A DNA stretch of 33,122 bases, taken from IMG/VR virus record IMGVR_UViG_3300032770_000072, positions 1 through 33,122 of that record; one strand, 5' to 3'. Below, one piece after another: positions 1-7,587 of the stretch. The notes below the pieces were generated by a model. That model searched no databases. It saw nothing but the letters and a program-made list of their open reading frames with translations, and was not told where the DNA came from. This DNA comes from a virus. Position 1 is the first letter of the stretch; each line of letters begins with the position of its first letter. Position numbers and translations under genes: made by a program.

Positions 1-1523
1 CAGAGGAAGAGGTTGACGACGAAGTTCTTGATCCCGCCGTTCCCGGCCTTGTTCATCTCGGAGTAGACCGCGCCCGAGAACCCGCCCTGGGAGAAGAGCT
101 GGACGATCCCGTCCCAGACGAGCTTCACCTTCCCGTAGAAGTCGAGCAGCGTCGTCCGAATCCCTCCGAAGTTCGCATCCCACGCGGCCTTTACGAGCGC
201 GACGGCGGCGATGATCCCGACGAGCGCGGCGGCGACCGGCCAAAGGAGGGCGACGGAGGCGGCGATCACCGGCGCGACGGTCGCTCCGAAGGCCGCGATC
301 CCGGCGGTGATCCCGGCGATTCCCCCCGCGATGAGCAGGGTCGCCCCGACGAAGAGGAGCCCGTACGAGATCGCCTTCTGGATTCCGGGCGAGAGCTTCG
401 TGAACCATTCGACCGCCGCGTTGAGCGGCTTCAGGATCGCCTCGGTGAGGGGGAGGAAGGCCTTCCCGAGGGCGATCAGCGCGTTCGTCGTGAGCGTCTT
501 CGAGCGCGCCCACTCGTCGGTCATCGTCTCGGCGGCGTCGGCGGCCGCGCCGGTCGAGTTCTTGATGTTGTTGAGCGATTCGGAGAGGTCGTTCCCGCCG
601 TTTCGCATGAGGGCCATCGCGGCCGTCGTCGCTTCCGTCGAGCCGAAGAGCTTCGACATGGCGGCGGTGGTCAGCTTCGTGTTTCCCGCGAGGCTCTGAA
701 TCCACGGCACGAAGCCCTGGGCCGCGATCTTCGAGGAATCGAGGGTGATCCCGAGGGCCGCGGCCTGCGTTTTCGCGGCGTCCGTCGGCGCGATGAGCGC
801 GTCGATCACCGCGCGCATGCCTCCGATCGCGGCGCGTCCCTTCAGGCCGGCGTTCGAGAGCGCGGTTACCGTCCCGAGCAGGTCGGCCGAGGAGAGGCCG
901 GCGCGCGCGGCGCCCGGGCCGACGTGTTCCAGGGCGGCGGAGAGCTCCCCGATGCTCCCGGCCCCCTGCTCCGATGCCTTGAGGAGCTGGTCGGTGACCA
1001 TGGCCGCGTCCGACATCGGGAGATGGAATGCGCGGAGTACCTGGGTCGTCGATTCGAGCGATTCATTCAGCGCGATGTGGGCGCCGACGGAGAGCCGGGT
1101 CGCCGCGGTGAGCACCGAGGTTTGGGAGGCGGCGTCCGTCGCGCCCTTCGAGATGGCGTCGTAAACGCCCCGCGCGAGCTGCGCCTGGTCCACGCCGTAC
1201 GCATTCGAGAGCTCGAGGGTCAGGTCGCGAACCTTCTCCATCGGGAGCGTCGATTCGTCGGCCCGGGTCGAGACGAGCTTGAAGGCCTCCTCGAGCTCGT
1301 GTGCCTTCTCGGTCGCGAGTCCGAGAGCGCCGAGGATGGCGGCGCCGGCGAGGCCCATCGCGAAGGAGGCGCGCGAGAAAACCTCGGACGCTTCCTTCGT
1401 CTCCTCGGAGATCTTGCCGATCTTCAGCCCGGTCGTGCCCAACGACTCTTGCACCTGCTCGAAGGTCGCCTTCGAGAGATCCTTCGCCGTGACGACGAAG
1501 CCCAGGCCGAGGTTGTTGAGCAC
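1..1523 (-). CDS. Phage tail tape measure protein (N-terminal part, runs off left edge)
   Basis: Sets tail length and is packed inside the tail tube. About 507 codons are visible; the 3' end lies outside the window. The first possible start in the open frame is GTG at 1523, ten bases after the frameshifted chaperone stop. The N-terminal 350 residues are helical and Ala/Ser/Thr-rich and match the TP901-type tape measure core in style, with segments such as LSNAYGVDQAQLARGVYDAIS and MTDEWARSKTLTTNAL. Residues about 380-440 form a long Gly/Ala-rich hydrophobic stretch, as is usual for tape measures that insert into the host membrane. Position directly after the chaperone pair and two tube genes supports the call independently. 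Confidence is high for the family; the length and C-terminal domains cannot be seen. Confidence 0.93.
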   Translation of the reverse strand, partial: MLNNLGLGFVVTAKDLSKATFEQVQESLGTTGLKIGKISEETKEASEVFSRASFAMGLAGAAILGALGLATEKAHELEEAFKLVSTRADESTLPMEKVRDLTLELSNAYGVDQAQLARGVYDAISKGATDAASQTSVLTAATRLSVGAHIALNESLESTTQVLRAFHLPMSDAAMVTDQLLKASEQGAGSIGELSAALEHVGPGAARAGLSSADLLGTVTALSNAGLKGRAAIGGMRAVIDALIAPTDAAKTQAAALGITLDSSKIAAQGFVPWIQSLAGNTKLTTAAMSKLFGSTEATTAAMALMRNGGNDLSESLNNIKNSTGAAADAAETMTDEWARSKTLTTNALIALGKAFLPLTEAILKPLNAAVEWFTKLSPGIQKAISYGLLFVGATLLIAGGIAGITAGIAAFGATVAPVIAASVALLWPVAAALVGIIAAVALVKAAWDANFGGIRTTLLDFYGKVKLVWDGIVQLFSQGGFSGAVYSEMNKAGNGGIKNFVVNLFL

Positions 1524-1532
1524 GTTCGGAGT

Positions 1533-2626
1533 CTATCCGGCGGGCTGTTTGGCGGCACGCTGCATCGCTTTGGCCTCCCGGTCCCGCTTTTCGTTGAGGA
1601 TCTCGATCAGCGCGTTCGCATCGGGGACCTCCAGGTCGAGGATGTCCCGATACCCGAAGCCGTAGCCCGAGCCCCCGTGGCTGACGTACGAGAGGTCGGC
1701 GACGATCCTGCGAAAGGTCCGGACGTCCCACCCCCGCCAAAGGAAGGCGGGGATGGTCTGGCATCCGATCGGAGTCAGGCAGTCTTTTTCATCGGGGAGC
1801 TGGAACCGGTCGGGGTCGTCTCGGCGGAGAGTTCGCGCCCTTCCATCGTCCCCTTCGTCTTCGGTTCCTCCGTCTTCGTCGTCGCGTTGGTCGCCCTCTT
1901 CCGAGACGGAGCATAGAAGGCTTTGTCGAAAGGGAGCTGGATCCACTGCTGCCAGCCGCACTTCGTGCAAACCACTTCGATCTCGGTCTCGACGCCGCCG
2001 TCCGCCTCGTCCATCCGTTTCCCGAGCTCGACGGCGGCGAGCGCGCCGAGCTCCATGATCCACTCTCGGATCTTCGGGTCGCCCTGACTCCCCTTCCCAT
2101 TCACCGAGAGGATTCGCTGGGCGAGAACGTCGCCGAGCCCCCACGTCGAGCCCGTGCGCCGGCGATACGAGTCCGCGCTCTTCTCGTCGCTCCCGTAGAG
2201 CAGCTTGAAGCCGACCTCCTCGCCGTTCGGTCCCTCGGTCACGAAGCGATTCGCGCCCTCGGCGAGCTGGTCGAGCGTCTCCTTCGGGAAGGGCTTTCGC
2301 GGTAGGTCGCGAAGGTCGAGCTCCCACTCGAAGCCCTCGCGACAATCGGCGCAACGGACCGGGAACCAGTACTCCGCGCCCCAGGTCGCGACCCGGATGT
2401 CCACGAGCGCGGAGAAGCGGTCGCCGAGCAGGACGTTGTCCCACTTTGGCTTCGACCCGGCGGCGAACTTGTACGGTCCGGGATCGACGACCTTCTCCAT
2501 CATTCCGAGCATGACGTCGATGTTTCGACCGCCGCGCGCGAGCGACTGATCGGCGAGGAGCTGGAGCTCGCGAACGGTCAGTCCGCGAACGTCGCCGGAA
2601 AGACCGGACGGACAGACGATGTGCAT
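1533..2626 (-). CDS. Tail assembly chaperone, -1 frameshift fusion (GT-like)
   Basis: Predicted 364-residue fusion made when ribosomes slip back one base on the GAAAAAG heptamer at 1784..1790. Residues 1-281 are those of the 283-aa protein; the next 83 residues come from the -1 frame, beginning DCLTPIGCQTIP and ending at TAG 1533..1535. The downstream reading frame has protein-like composition (aromatic and Gly-rich middle, charged helical end) but no plausible start of its own close to the overlap. Paired chaperone ORFs with a -1 slip just before the tape measure gene are known from lambda gpG/gpGT, P2 E/E' and many other phages. The fusion itself is inferred, not observed. Confidence 0.75.
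1775..2626 (-). CDS. Tail assembly chaperone, zero-frame product (T4 gp26-like family)
   Basis: A 283-residue protein between the tail tube and tape measure genes, the position of the gpG-type tail chaperone. The N-terminus (residues 12-50, around GLTVRELQLLADQSLARG) resembles the T4 baseplate gp26-like family (Pfam T4_baseplate) by memory of the family. Two CxxC pairs, C92/C95 and C220/C223, could bind one zinc ion. The C-terminal 40 residues are Thr/Glu/Lys-rich and disordered-looking and end at a MKKTA stop where the -1 frame is open. The start is ATG at 2626 with AGGAGG ten bases upstream. The role (coating the tape measure during tube assembly) is inferred from position and frameshift arrangement; the alternative is a baseplate hub component. 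Confidence 0.8.
   Translation of the reverse strand: MHIVCPSGLSGDVRGLTVRELQLLADQSLARGGRNIDVMLGMMEKVVDPGPYKFAAGSKPKWDNVLLGDRFSALVDIRVATWGAEYWFPVRCADCREGFEWELDLRDLPRKPFPKETLDQLAEGANRFVTEGPNGEEVGFKLLYGSDEKSADSYRRRTGSTWGLGDVLAQRILSVNGKGSQGDPKIREWIMELGALAAVELGKRMDEADGGVETEIEVVCTKCGWQQWIQLPFDKAFYAPSRKRATNATTKTEEPKTKGTMEGRELSAETTPTGSSSPMKKTA
1784..1790 (-). promoter_or_regulatory. Probable -1 ribosomal frameshift site GAAAAAG
   Basis: On the minus strand the zero-frame codons are ATG AAA AAG ACT. After a one-base backward slip the A-site pairs on AAA and translation resumes at GAC in the frame that runs to 1533. The P-site lysine tRNA would move from AAA to GAA, losing one pair, while the A-site slip is fully matched. 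The zero-frame stop is only four codons downstream. A perfect palindrome TCCGATCGGA lies about 11 bases past the heptamer but would make only a weak hairpin. Confidence 0.72.
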
Positions 2627-2656
2627 GGGGCCTCCTGGGGTTGGGCGAGGCCCATC

Positions 2657-3148
2657 CTACGGCGGCGCAGATTCGTCGTCATCCGGGTCGAAGTAGTCGT
2701 AGGCGAGGACGAGGCTCTCGATCGCGTTCCCATCGGCCGTGTTGTCGCGGTCGCCTGCCGAATACTCGATCGGCCATGCGTTGTGGAGCTCCCAGCGCCG
2801 GAGGGCCGCGCCGTCGCGGTCTCGCTCGACGACGTTGACGAGGCGCTTATAGCGGTCGTCGAGGAGGCCCTCGCCGGAGGAACCGTCGTTGACCTGCCGG
2901 TACCATTCCCAGAGGTCGAGGTCCGCCGTGGCGCCGCGTTCGAGCGTCACGTCCGCGACCTTCACCCTTCCCGGCGAGTCGTAGGCGACGCGCCAGGAGA
3001 GGATCCCGCCGCCTTCCCACTGCTCGACGACGGCGGTGGTGCTCTTGATCTCGGAGCACTTCTGGAAGCCGGTCCAGCCGATCCCCGGGATCTCTACGTC
3101 GAAGAGGAACTTCTTTCGGAAGCTCCTCGGGCGGCCGACGAGAGACAC
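2657..3148 (-). CDS. Tail tube protein, copy 2 (T4 gp19-like)
   Basis: A 163-residue protein forming, with its neighbour, the inner tube of the contractile tail. Typical gp19-family features are present: the opening basic/aromatic strand followed by FLFDVEIPGIGWTGF, the central DVTLERGATADLDLWEWY segment, and the acidic strand ending in ESLVLAYDYFDPD. It is a clear paralogue of the gene immediately upstream (about 60 percent identical by eye), with a four-residue insertion (around residues 52-56) and a different C-terminal tail. The GTG start at 3148 is 10 bases after the upstream stop. The two may be successive tube layers, or one may be a specialised tube-cap or baseplate-proximal ring; the sequence does not decide. 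Confidence 0.9.
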   Translation of the reverse strand: MSLVGRPRSFRKKFLFDVEIPGIGWTGFQKCSEIKSTTAVVEQWEGGGILSWRVAYDSPGRVKVADVTLERGATADLDLWEWYRQVNDGSSGEGLLDDRYKRLVNVVERDRDGAALRRWELHNAWPIEYSAGDRDNTADGNAIESLVLAYDYFDPDDDESAPP

Positions 3149-3158
3149 CGGATCCGGC

Positions 3159-3641
3159 TTAGACCGTCGCGCCGGAGGTGTCGTCCGACGGCTCGAAGTA
3201 TTCGTAGGTGAGCGTGATCGACTCGACCGCGTTCGCGTCCGAGGTGTTGTCCCGGTCGCCCGCGGAGTATTCGGTCGGCCAGCAGTATTGCAATTGCCAC
3301 TGACGGAGGACCGAGCCGTCGCGATCGCGCTGCGTGACGTTGACCGTCCGCTTGTACTGGTCGTCGATGACGCCGGTTCCCGCGGCGGCGTTCGAGACCT
3401 GCTTGTACCAGGCCCACAGGTCGAGGTCCGAGGTCGCGCCCCGCTCGAGGGTGACGTCCGCCGTCTTCGTGCGGCCCGGGGACTTCGACGCGACGATCGC
3501 GCCTCCCTCCCACTGCTCGACCACGGAGGTCGTGCTCTTGATCTCGCCGCACTTCTGGAATCCGGCCCACCCCACCCCCGGGATCTCGACGGTGAAGAGG
3601 AACTTCTTGTGGTAGCTGCGCGGCTTTCCGACGACGGACAT
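3159..3641 (-). CDS. Tail tube protein, copy 1 (T4 gp19-like)
   Basis: A 160-residue member of the phage T4 gp19-like tube family, directly downstream of the sheath gene as in most contractile tails. It has FLFTVEIPGVGWAGF near the N-terminus, DVTLERGATSDLDLWAWY in the middle and YSAGDRDNTSDANAVES before the last strand. The ATG at 3641 has a purine-rich site (GGAGG) upstream. Being nearest the sheath and of standard length, this is the better candidate for the major tube subunit. Basis: sequence similarity to the family by recognition, plus gene order. Confidence 0.92.
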   Translation of the reverse strand: MSVVGKPRSYHKKFLFTVEIPGVGWAGFQKCGEIKSTTSVVEQWEGGAIVASKSPGRTKTADVTLERGATSDLDLWAWYKQVSNAAAGTGVIDDQYKRTVNVTQRDRDGSVLRQWQLQYCWPTEYSAGDRDNTSDANAVESITLTYEYFEPSDDTSGATV

Positions 3642-3668
3642 GGCGAGAGACCTCCGAGCGAGACGACC

Positions 3669-5945
3669 TTAGACAGCGGTGGCGAGCGCCGCGAGCTCGG
3701 CGTCGAGGAGCCGGGTGTCCGGCGCGATGATGATGTTCACGAACTCCGCGGGCTCCGCGGTCGCGATGGCGACCCGGCCCCAGACGGTGCGGGCCTGGTT
3801 CGTCGCGGCGTTGTTCAGGCCCGGGCCGAAGTCCACGAGGAAGGCTTGCGCCGGGTTCGTGGTCGCGAGCTTCCCCGCGCGCGTCGGGATGAGGAGAAAG
3901 GACGTCGCCGCGTCCGCGCCTTCCTTCAGCAGGCGCGGGGTGATGTTCCGATGGCGAAGGGTGACGAGCGCCTGCTGGAGCGATTGCTCGACGAAGATGA
4001 TTCCGCGCCGCTCGCCGATCGTCGGCCAGTTCCCGTCGCTCTTGAGCGTGCGGGCGCCGTCGAGAAACCAGCTCGTTCCCGGCTCCTTCGAGATCGGGTT
4101 GATGAGCGCCGGGAAGACGATGTCCCGGTGGCTCTTCTTCAGAACTTCGGGCATCTCGACGCCGCGGACGTTGAGCAAAGTGCCGTTGAGCGTGCCCGCC
4201 GGCGGGTCGAAGACGCCCGAGGGGCTCGCCGCGTCGGTCGCCGCGTAGCGCCCGAGGATATGGCCCGAGGGCGGGCAGACGATCGTGGTCGCCGTTCCGT
4301 AGACGCTCTGGTCCGGGTTATCGATTAGGATGTTCGGCCAGTAGATCGCGACGCGCTCGGAGAGGTTCGTCAGCGCCGCCGTGTTCTGCACGTAGTTGAC
4401 GATCTCGGTGTCGCTCATGTCGAGCGGCGGGTCGAGCACGCCGAAGACCGACCCGTTTCGATAGACCTCGTTGTACGTGACGATCCCGCCGTGCACCGCG
4501 GCCGTCGCGCGCCCCGGAATGCAGTCGAGCGAGAGCGTCGCGACGGCGTCGAGGCATCGAAGGCCGACGTCGCCGTTCGCCCCGGTCCCTCCGATGAAGT
4601 CGGTATCCGCCAGGCTCGCGAGTCCGTCGAGGCCTCCGGCCATCGGGCCGAAGGTCCCCTGGGCCGGGACGTTGTTCCCGGAGGCAAAGAGGTCCGTCAG
4701 CATGATCCAGAGCGATCCGTTGTTCGGGTCGTTGACGCGGGTGATCGCGTAGTTCGGATCGCCCGGGGTCATGTTTAGGTTTGCCCAGGTCTCCTGCACG
4801 ATTCCGTTGTTCAGGACGAGCAGGTTGAAGGACCCGGAGGCCCCGTTCGTCGGGCCGGCGACGGTGAGCGTCACCGTGTTGGCGTAGGTCCCGTCGGACT
4901 CGAGGCCGAGGTTTCCGCCCGTCGCGGTCAGCGTCGCGGCGACGGCGGCGTTCGTCCCGCTGTGCGTCGCCGTGTCGAACCCGAACTCCGGGTTAGCGGT
5001 CGATCCGGTCGTGACCTGAATGGTCGCGGAGGAACCGGTCCCGACGCTCGCGACCTGGAGCTTCGATGCGACGTAGGAAGCGATGTACTGGCCGGAGGCC
5101 GCGGCGTTCAGGAGCGAGACCGCTTCGGATTGCTGGACCGCGTTGAGGTTCTCGACGTTGCCGGTCCCGGTATGCGTCGCGTTGGAGAACCCGAGGGTGC
5201 TCGCCGCCGTGCCGCCGTAGATCACGAGCTCGGAGGCGAGGCCGACGGTGTCCGAAGAGATCTTGACGTAACCGCCGGCGTCCACCGCCGCGCCGCCGAT
5301 GATCTGGGCGTTGATGACGGCCGCGACTTCGGCCGCCGTCGCCGCCGCGATGGAGACGAAGTCGCCGGTGACGAACGTAATCGTTTGCTCGCCGGCGGAG
5401 TCGAAGCCGTCCGTTCCGAGGAGAAGCGTCTGACCGTTGGAGAGATCGAAGGTCTCCTCGTTCGAGCCGGTCACCGTCGCGGCCGCCCCGGTGAACGTGG
5501 TCACGAGAGAGCCGCCGCCGTTCACCGAAACGTCGATCGTCTGTCCGGTCGCTACGACCCATGGCGCCGAGTTCGCCGCCTTGGAGATCGCGGGCCCTGC
5601 GGCGCTCGAGGCCGTGTCGAGGGTCAGCGTCGCGGCCGCGGAGGTCTTCGTCGTCGGGTCCGTCGGGTCCGTGTGGTGGACCGTGCGCACGAAGTGGAGC
5701 TCCGTGCCGCCGTTCGCGAAAAAGCCCTGGACCGCCAGCACGGCGTCGCCCTCGGCGAAGAAAGAGCCGAAGACGCGCGAGAAGTCGTCCGGGCCCTGAC
5801 AGATGACTTCTTTATCGACGGGGCCGCGCGACGCGAGGCCGACCATCCCGGTCACCGCCGTCGGAACGGGCGTGACCACGAGCACCTGCGGCTGTTCCTC
5901 GATGATGTTGACCGAGGACGAAAGCATATCGATCGACGGCGCCAT
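3669..5945 (-). CDS. Contractile tail sheath protein with a large beta-rich insertion
   Basis: A 758-residue sheath subunit. The conserved N-terminal domain is seen at residues about 12-90 (VNIIEEQP, GLASRGPVDKEV, FSRVFGSFF, AVQGFFANGGTELHFVR). The C-terminal sheath domain spans about residues 620-758 (GARTLKSD, RRGIIFVEQSLQQALV, TNQARTVWGRVAIATAEPAEFVNIII). Residues about 95-365 are an insertion rich in Ala, Gly, Ser and Thr. Inside it are two tandem copies of one module (about 164-258 and 268-330), each ending GF-x-x-ATH-(T/S)-GT. A third copy is in the separate protein at 11640..12308. Such insertions usually sit on the sheath's outer surface. The protein is longer than minimal sheaths (about 480-500 residues), and this is accounted for by the insertion. 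Confidence 0.95.
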   Translation of the reverse strand: MAPSIDMLSSSVNIIEEQPQVLVVTPVPTAVTGMVGLASRGPVDKEVICQGPDDFSRVFGSFFAEGDAVLAVQGFFANGGTELHFVRTVHHTDPTDPTTKTSAAATLTLDTASSAAGPAISKAANSAPWVVATGQTIDVSVNGGGSLVTTFTGAAATVTGSNEETFDLSNGQTLLLGTDGFDSAGEQTITFVTGDFVSIAAATAAEVAAVINAQIIGGAAVDAGGYVKISSDTVGLASELVIYGGTAASTLGFSNATHTGTGNVENLNAVQQSEAVSLLNAAASGQYIASYVASKLQVASVGTGSSATIQVTTGSTANPEFGFDTATHSGTNAAVAATLTATGGNLGLESDGTYANTVTLTVAGPTNGASGSFNLLVLNNGIVQETWANLNMTPGDPNYAITRVNDPNNGSLWIMLTDLFASGNNVPAQGTFGPMAGGLDGLASLADTDFIGGTGANGDVGLRCLDAVATLSLDCIPGRATAAVHGGIVTYNEVYRNGSVFGVLDPPLDMSDTEIVNYVQNTAALTNLSERVAIYWPNILIDNPDQSVYGTATTIVCPPSGHILGRYAATDAASPSGVFDPPAGTLNGTLLNVRGVEMPEVLKKSHRDIVFPALINPISKEPGTSWFLDGARTLKSDGNWPTIGERRGIIFVEQSLQQALVTLRHRNITPRLLKEGADAATSFLLIPTRAGKLATTNPAQAFLVDFGPGLNNAATNQARTVWGRVAIATAEPAEFVNIIIAPDTRLLDAELAALATAV

Positions 5946-5948
5946 GGC

Positions 5949-6452
5949 TCAGGCCTGCTCCTTCTCGGCGTGCGCCGGCGTTTCGGCGAGGGTCGCGTGG
6001 GGTTCGTCGAGCTGAAGGAGCGGCTCCGGGGCTTTTTCCGGGACCTCCTCGGGCTTCGTTTCGACCGGCGGCGCGGCATTCGCCGCCGCCGCTTGGTTCG
6101 CCGCCGCTTGCGCGGCCGCCGCCTTCTGGGCCGCGATCTTCGCCTGCGCCCCGGGCGGGTGGACCTTCCCCTTGTCCTTCGACCAGACGATGGCCTGCCG
6201 CTTGATGGCCTTGCGGATCTCCGGAGCGCGGAGCACCTCGTCCGGCAGGCCGGAGATCGAATCGCCCTCCGAACGGAAAGCGTTGAGGGTGAGGGTGTCC
6301 GGAATGCGCGCGGCGAACGCTCGCGGCGTCTTCTTCCCGCTCTTCGGATCGTGCTCCCGGACGACGGCGACGCGCCGGAGAAAACTCGCCCCGGGGTGAT
6401 CGAGGTGGAACACCCGCTGGCGAGGGCTCCGGTTCTGGAGAGTGACGGTCAT
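5949..6452 (-). CDS. Unknown tail-cluster protein with Ala/Pro-rich tail
   Basis: A 167-residue protein of unrecognised family between the probable tail terminator and the sheath. Residues 1-95 look folded (basic, with PRQRVFHLDHPGASF near the start and LPDEVLRAPEIRKAIKRQAI in the middle). Residues about 103-130 are an alanine-rich helix and the last 35 residues are Pro/Glu-rich and disordered-looking. The ATG at 6452 follows CCGGAGGC by eight bases; that ribosome-binding site lies in the 3' arm of a hairpin (6460..6490). The stop is three bases from the sheath start, so the genes are probably co-translated. Position suggests a tail-assembly or tail-completion role, but this is a guess. Confidence 0.8.
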   Translation of the reverse strand: MTVTLQNRSPRQRVFHLDHPGASFLRRVAVVREHDPKSGKKTPRAFAARIPDTLTLNAFRSEGDSISGLPDEVLRAPEIRKAIKRQAIVWSKDKGKVHPPGAQAKIAAQKAAAAQAAANQAAAANAAPPVETKPEEVPEKAPEPLLQLDEPHATLAETPAHAEKEQA

Positions 6453-6459
6453 CGCGGTT

Positions 6460-6490
6460 GCCTCCGGCCTGAGCGGCTTTCTCCGGAGGC
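6460..6490 (-). promoter_or_regulatory. Hairpin that can sequester the ribosome-binding site of 5949..6452
   Basis: A perfect 8-base inverted repeat (6460..6467 with 6483..6490, 15-base loop) on the minus strand. The 3' arm CCGGAGGC contains the GGAGG Shine-Dalgarno sequence of the downstream gene and the 5' arm GCCTCCGG is part of the recurring GATAGCCTCCGG motif. Seen directly; the regulatory effect is inferred. Confidence 0.5.
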
Positions 6491-6510
6491 TATCAGGGCG
6501 CCGGTACTCT

Positions 6511-7578
6511 TCAATCCCCCTCGTCGCTGGGGCCCGGCTGCGCGGCGCCCTCCGACTTGGGGAGGGGAAGGGTCGAGAGCACGGTGATGGTCTCGGCCTC
6601 GTACGAGATCCCCTGGGTCGCCTCGTGCGCGCGGCCCGTATCGCTCGGTCCGCCGAGGGGAAGGCCCGGCATGTCTTCGATGTCGAACCCGAGGATCGCG
6701 ACGTCGTAGACGAAGTGGGAGAGGTTGTTCGCGTTCGCGAGGGAGGTGACCGGAAGGTCGCGGCCCTCGTGCCACTCGAGATCGTACTTCACCGAGCCCG
6801 GGACGACGCCGGACGGGTCCCGCGCCATCGTGACGTACGGGTTTTTGCGGAGGAACCGCTTGAAGGCGGCCGCGAGGTTGAGGAGCTCGACGGGGTTGTT
6901 CGAGACGCCGACGATGGAAAAAACGAGATCGACGGTGTCCGGCGGCGCTTTCTGCGTGAAGGACCCGTCCCCGTTGTCCACGTAGTAGGGGTCGCGACGC
7001 GCGTAGAAGTCGTTCTCGCGCACGGTAACGGAGGAGACGACGAGCCCCGGGAGCGCCGGGAGATCGGTCACCGAAAGCAGGTCGCCGGTGTCCTGGTCGA
7101 AGTCCGTGTTTTTGGGCCAGCTCACATTCGGGGTGACCTGCGCTCGGAGCAGGGTCAGCCACGTCCGAATGAGGCGCGCGAGGTCGCTCTCCTGCTCCGG
7201 GTCGGTGAGGTTCGGGAGAACGAACGAGTACGCGGACGCCGCGGTCGCGAGCTCGGAGAGGATCGGGGCCCCGAAGGCGTCGAGGTTTGCGACGACGACG
7301 TCGACGACCGTCGGCAGGGTTCCGCGGCCGGTTTCGTCGGCGGTCGGGGCGAGGGCCGGGGTCGTGGCGTAGAGCTCGGTGTCCGAGAGCACGGCGACGG
7401 AGAGCGCGGGCACTCCGCCGAACCACACCCAGACCGCCGGCGGCGGCGCCGGCGTGAACCCGTTCGCGTTCGGCGGCGGTGTCGAGGCGACCGCGAACCC
7501 GGTCCCGGTGATGAGGACGAGCGTTTTCCCGCCCGTGTGCCCGGCCGTCGGGGAGAGGGACTCGATCGAAACGGTCAC
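6511..7578 (-). CDS. Probable tail terminator/neck protein with N-terminal IPT/TIG domain
   Basis: A 355-residue protein. Residues about 4-118 look like an IPT/TIG immunoglobulin-like domain (SIESLSPTAGHTGGKTLVLITGTGF, VWFGGVPA, PTVVDVVVANLDAFG). The rest (about 122-355) includes an acidic helix (DPEQESDLARLIRTWLTLL) and a region with SVTVRENDFYARRDPYYVD and NPVELLNLAAAFKRFLRKN. Its position, after the Mu gpG-like protein and before the sheath, is that of a tail terminator or tail-to-neck joining protein. The GTG start at 7578 is 9 bases after the upstream stop. IPT/TIG domains on phages usually decorate the virion surface and bind carbohydrate; their fusion to a neck-position protein is unusual. 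Family of the C-terminal part is not recognised with confidence. Confidence 0.75.
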   Translation of the reverse strand: MTVSIESLSPTAGHTGGKTLVLITGTGFAVASTPPPNANGFTPAPPPAVWVWFGGVPALSVAVLSDTELYATTPALAPTADETGRGTLPTVVDVVVANLDAFGAPILSELATAASAYSFVLPNLTDPEQESDLARLIRTWLTLLRAQVTPNVSWPKNTDFDQDTGDLLSVTDLPALPGLVVSSVTVRENDFYARRDPYYVDNGDGSFTQKAPPDTVDLVFSIVGVSNNPVELLNLAAAFKRFLRKNPYVTMARDPSGVVPGSVKYDLEWHEGRDLPVTSLANANNLSHFVYDVAILGFDIEDMPGLPLGGPSDTGRAHEATQGISYEAETITVLSTLPLPKSEGAAQPGPSDEGD

Positions 7579-7587
7579 CCCGCGAGG

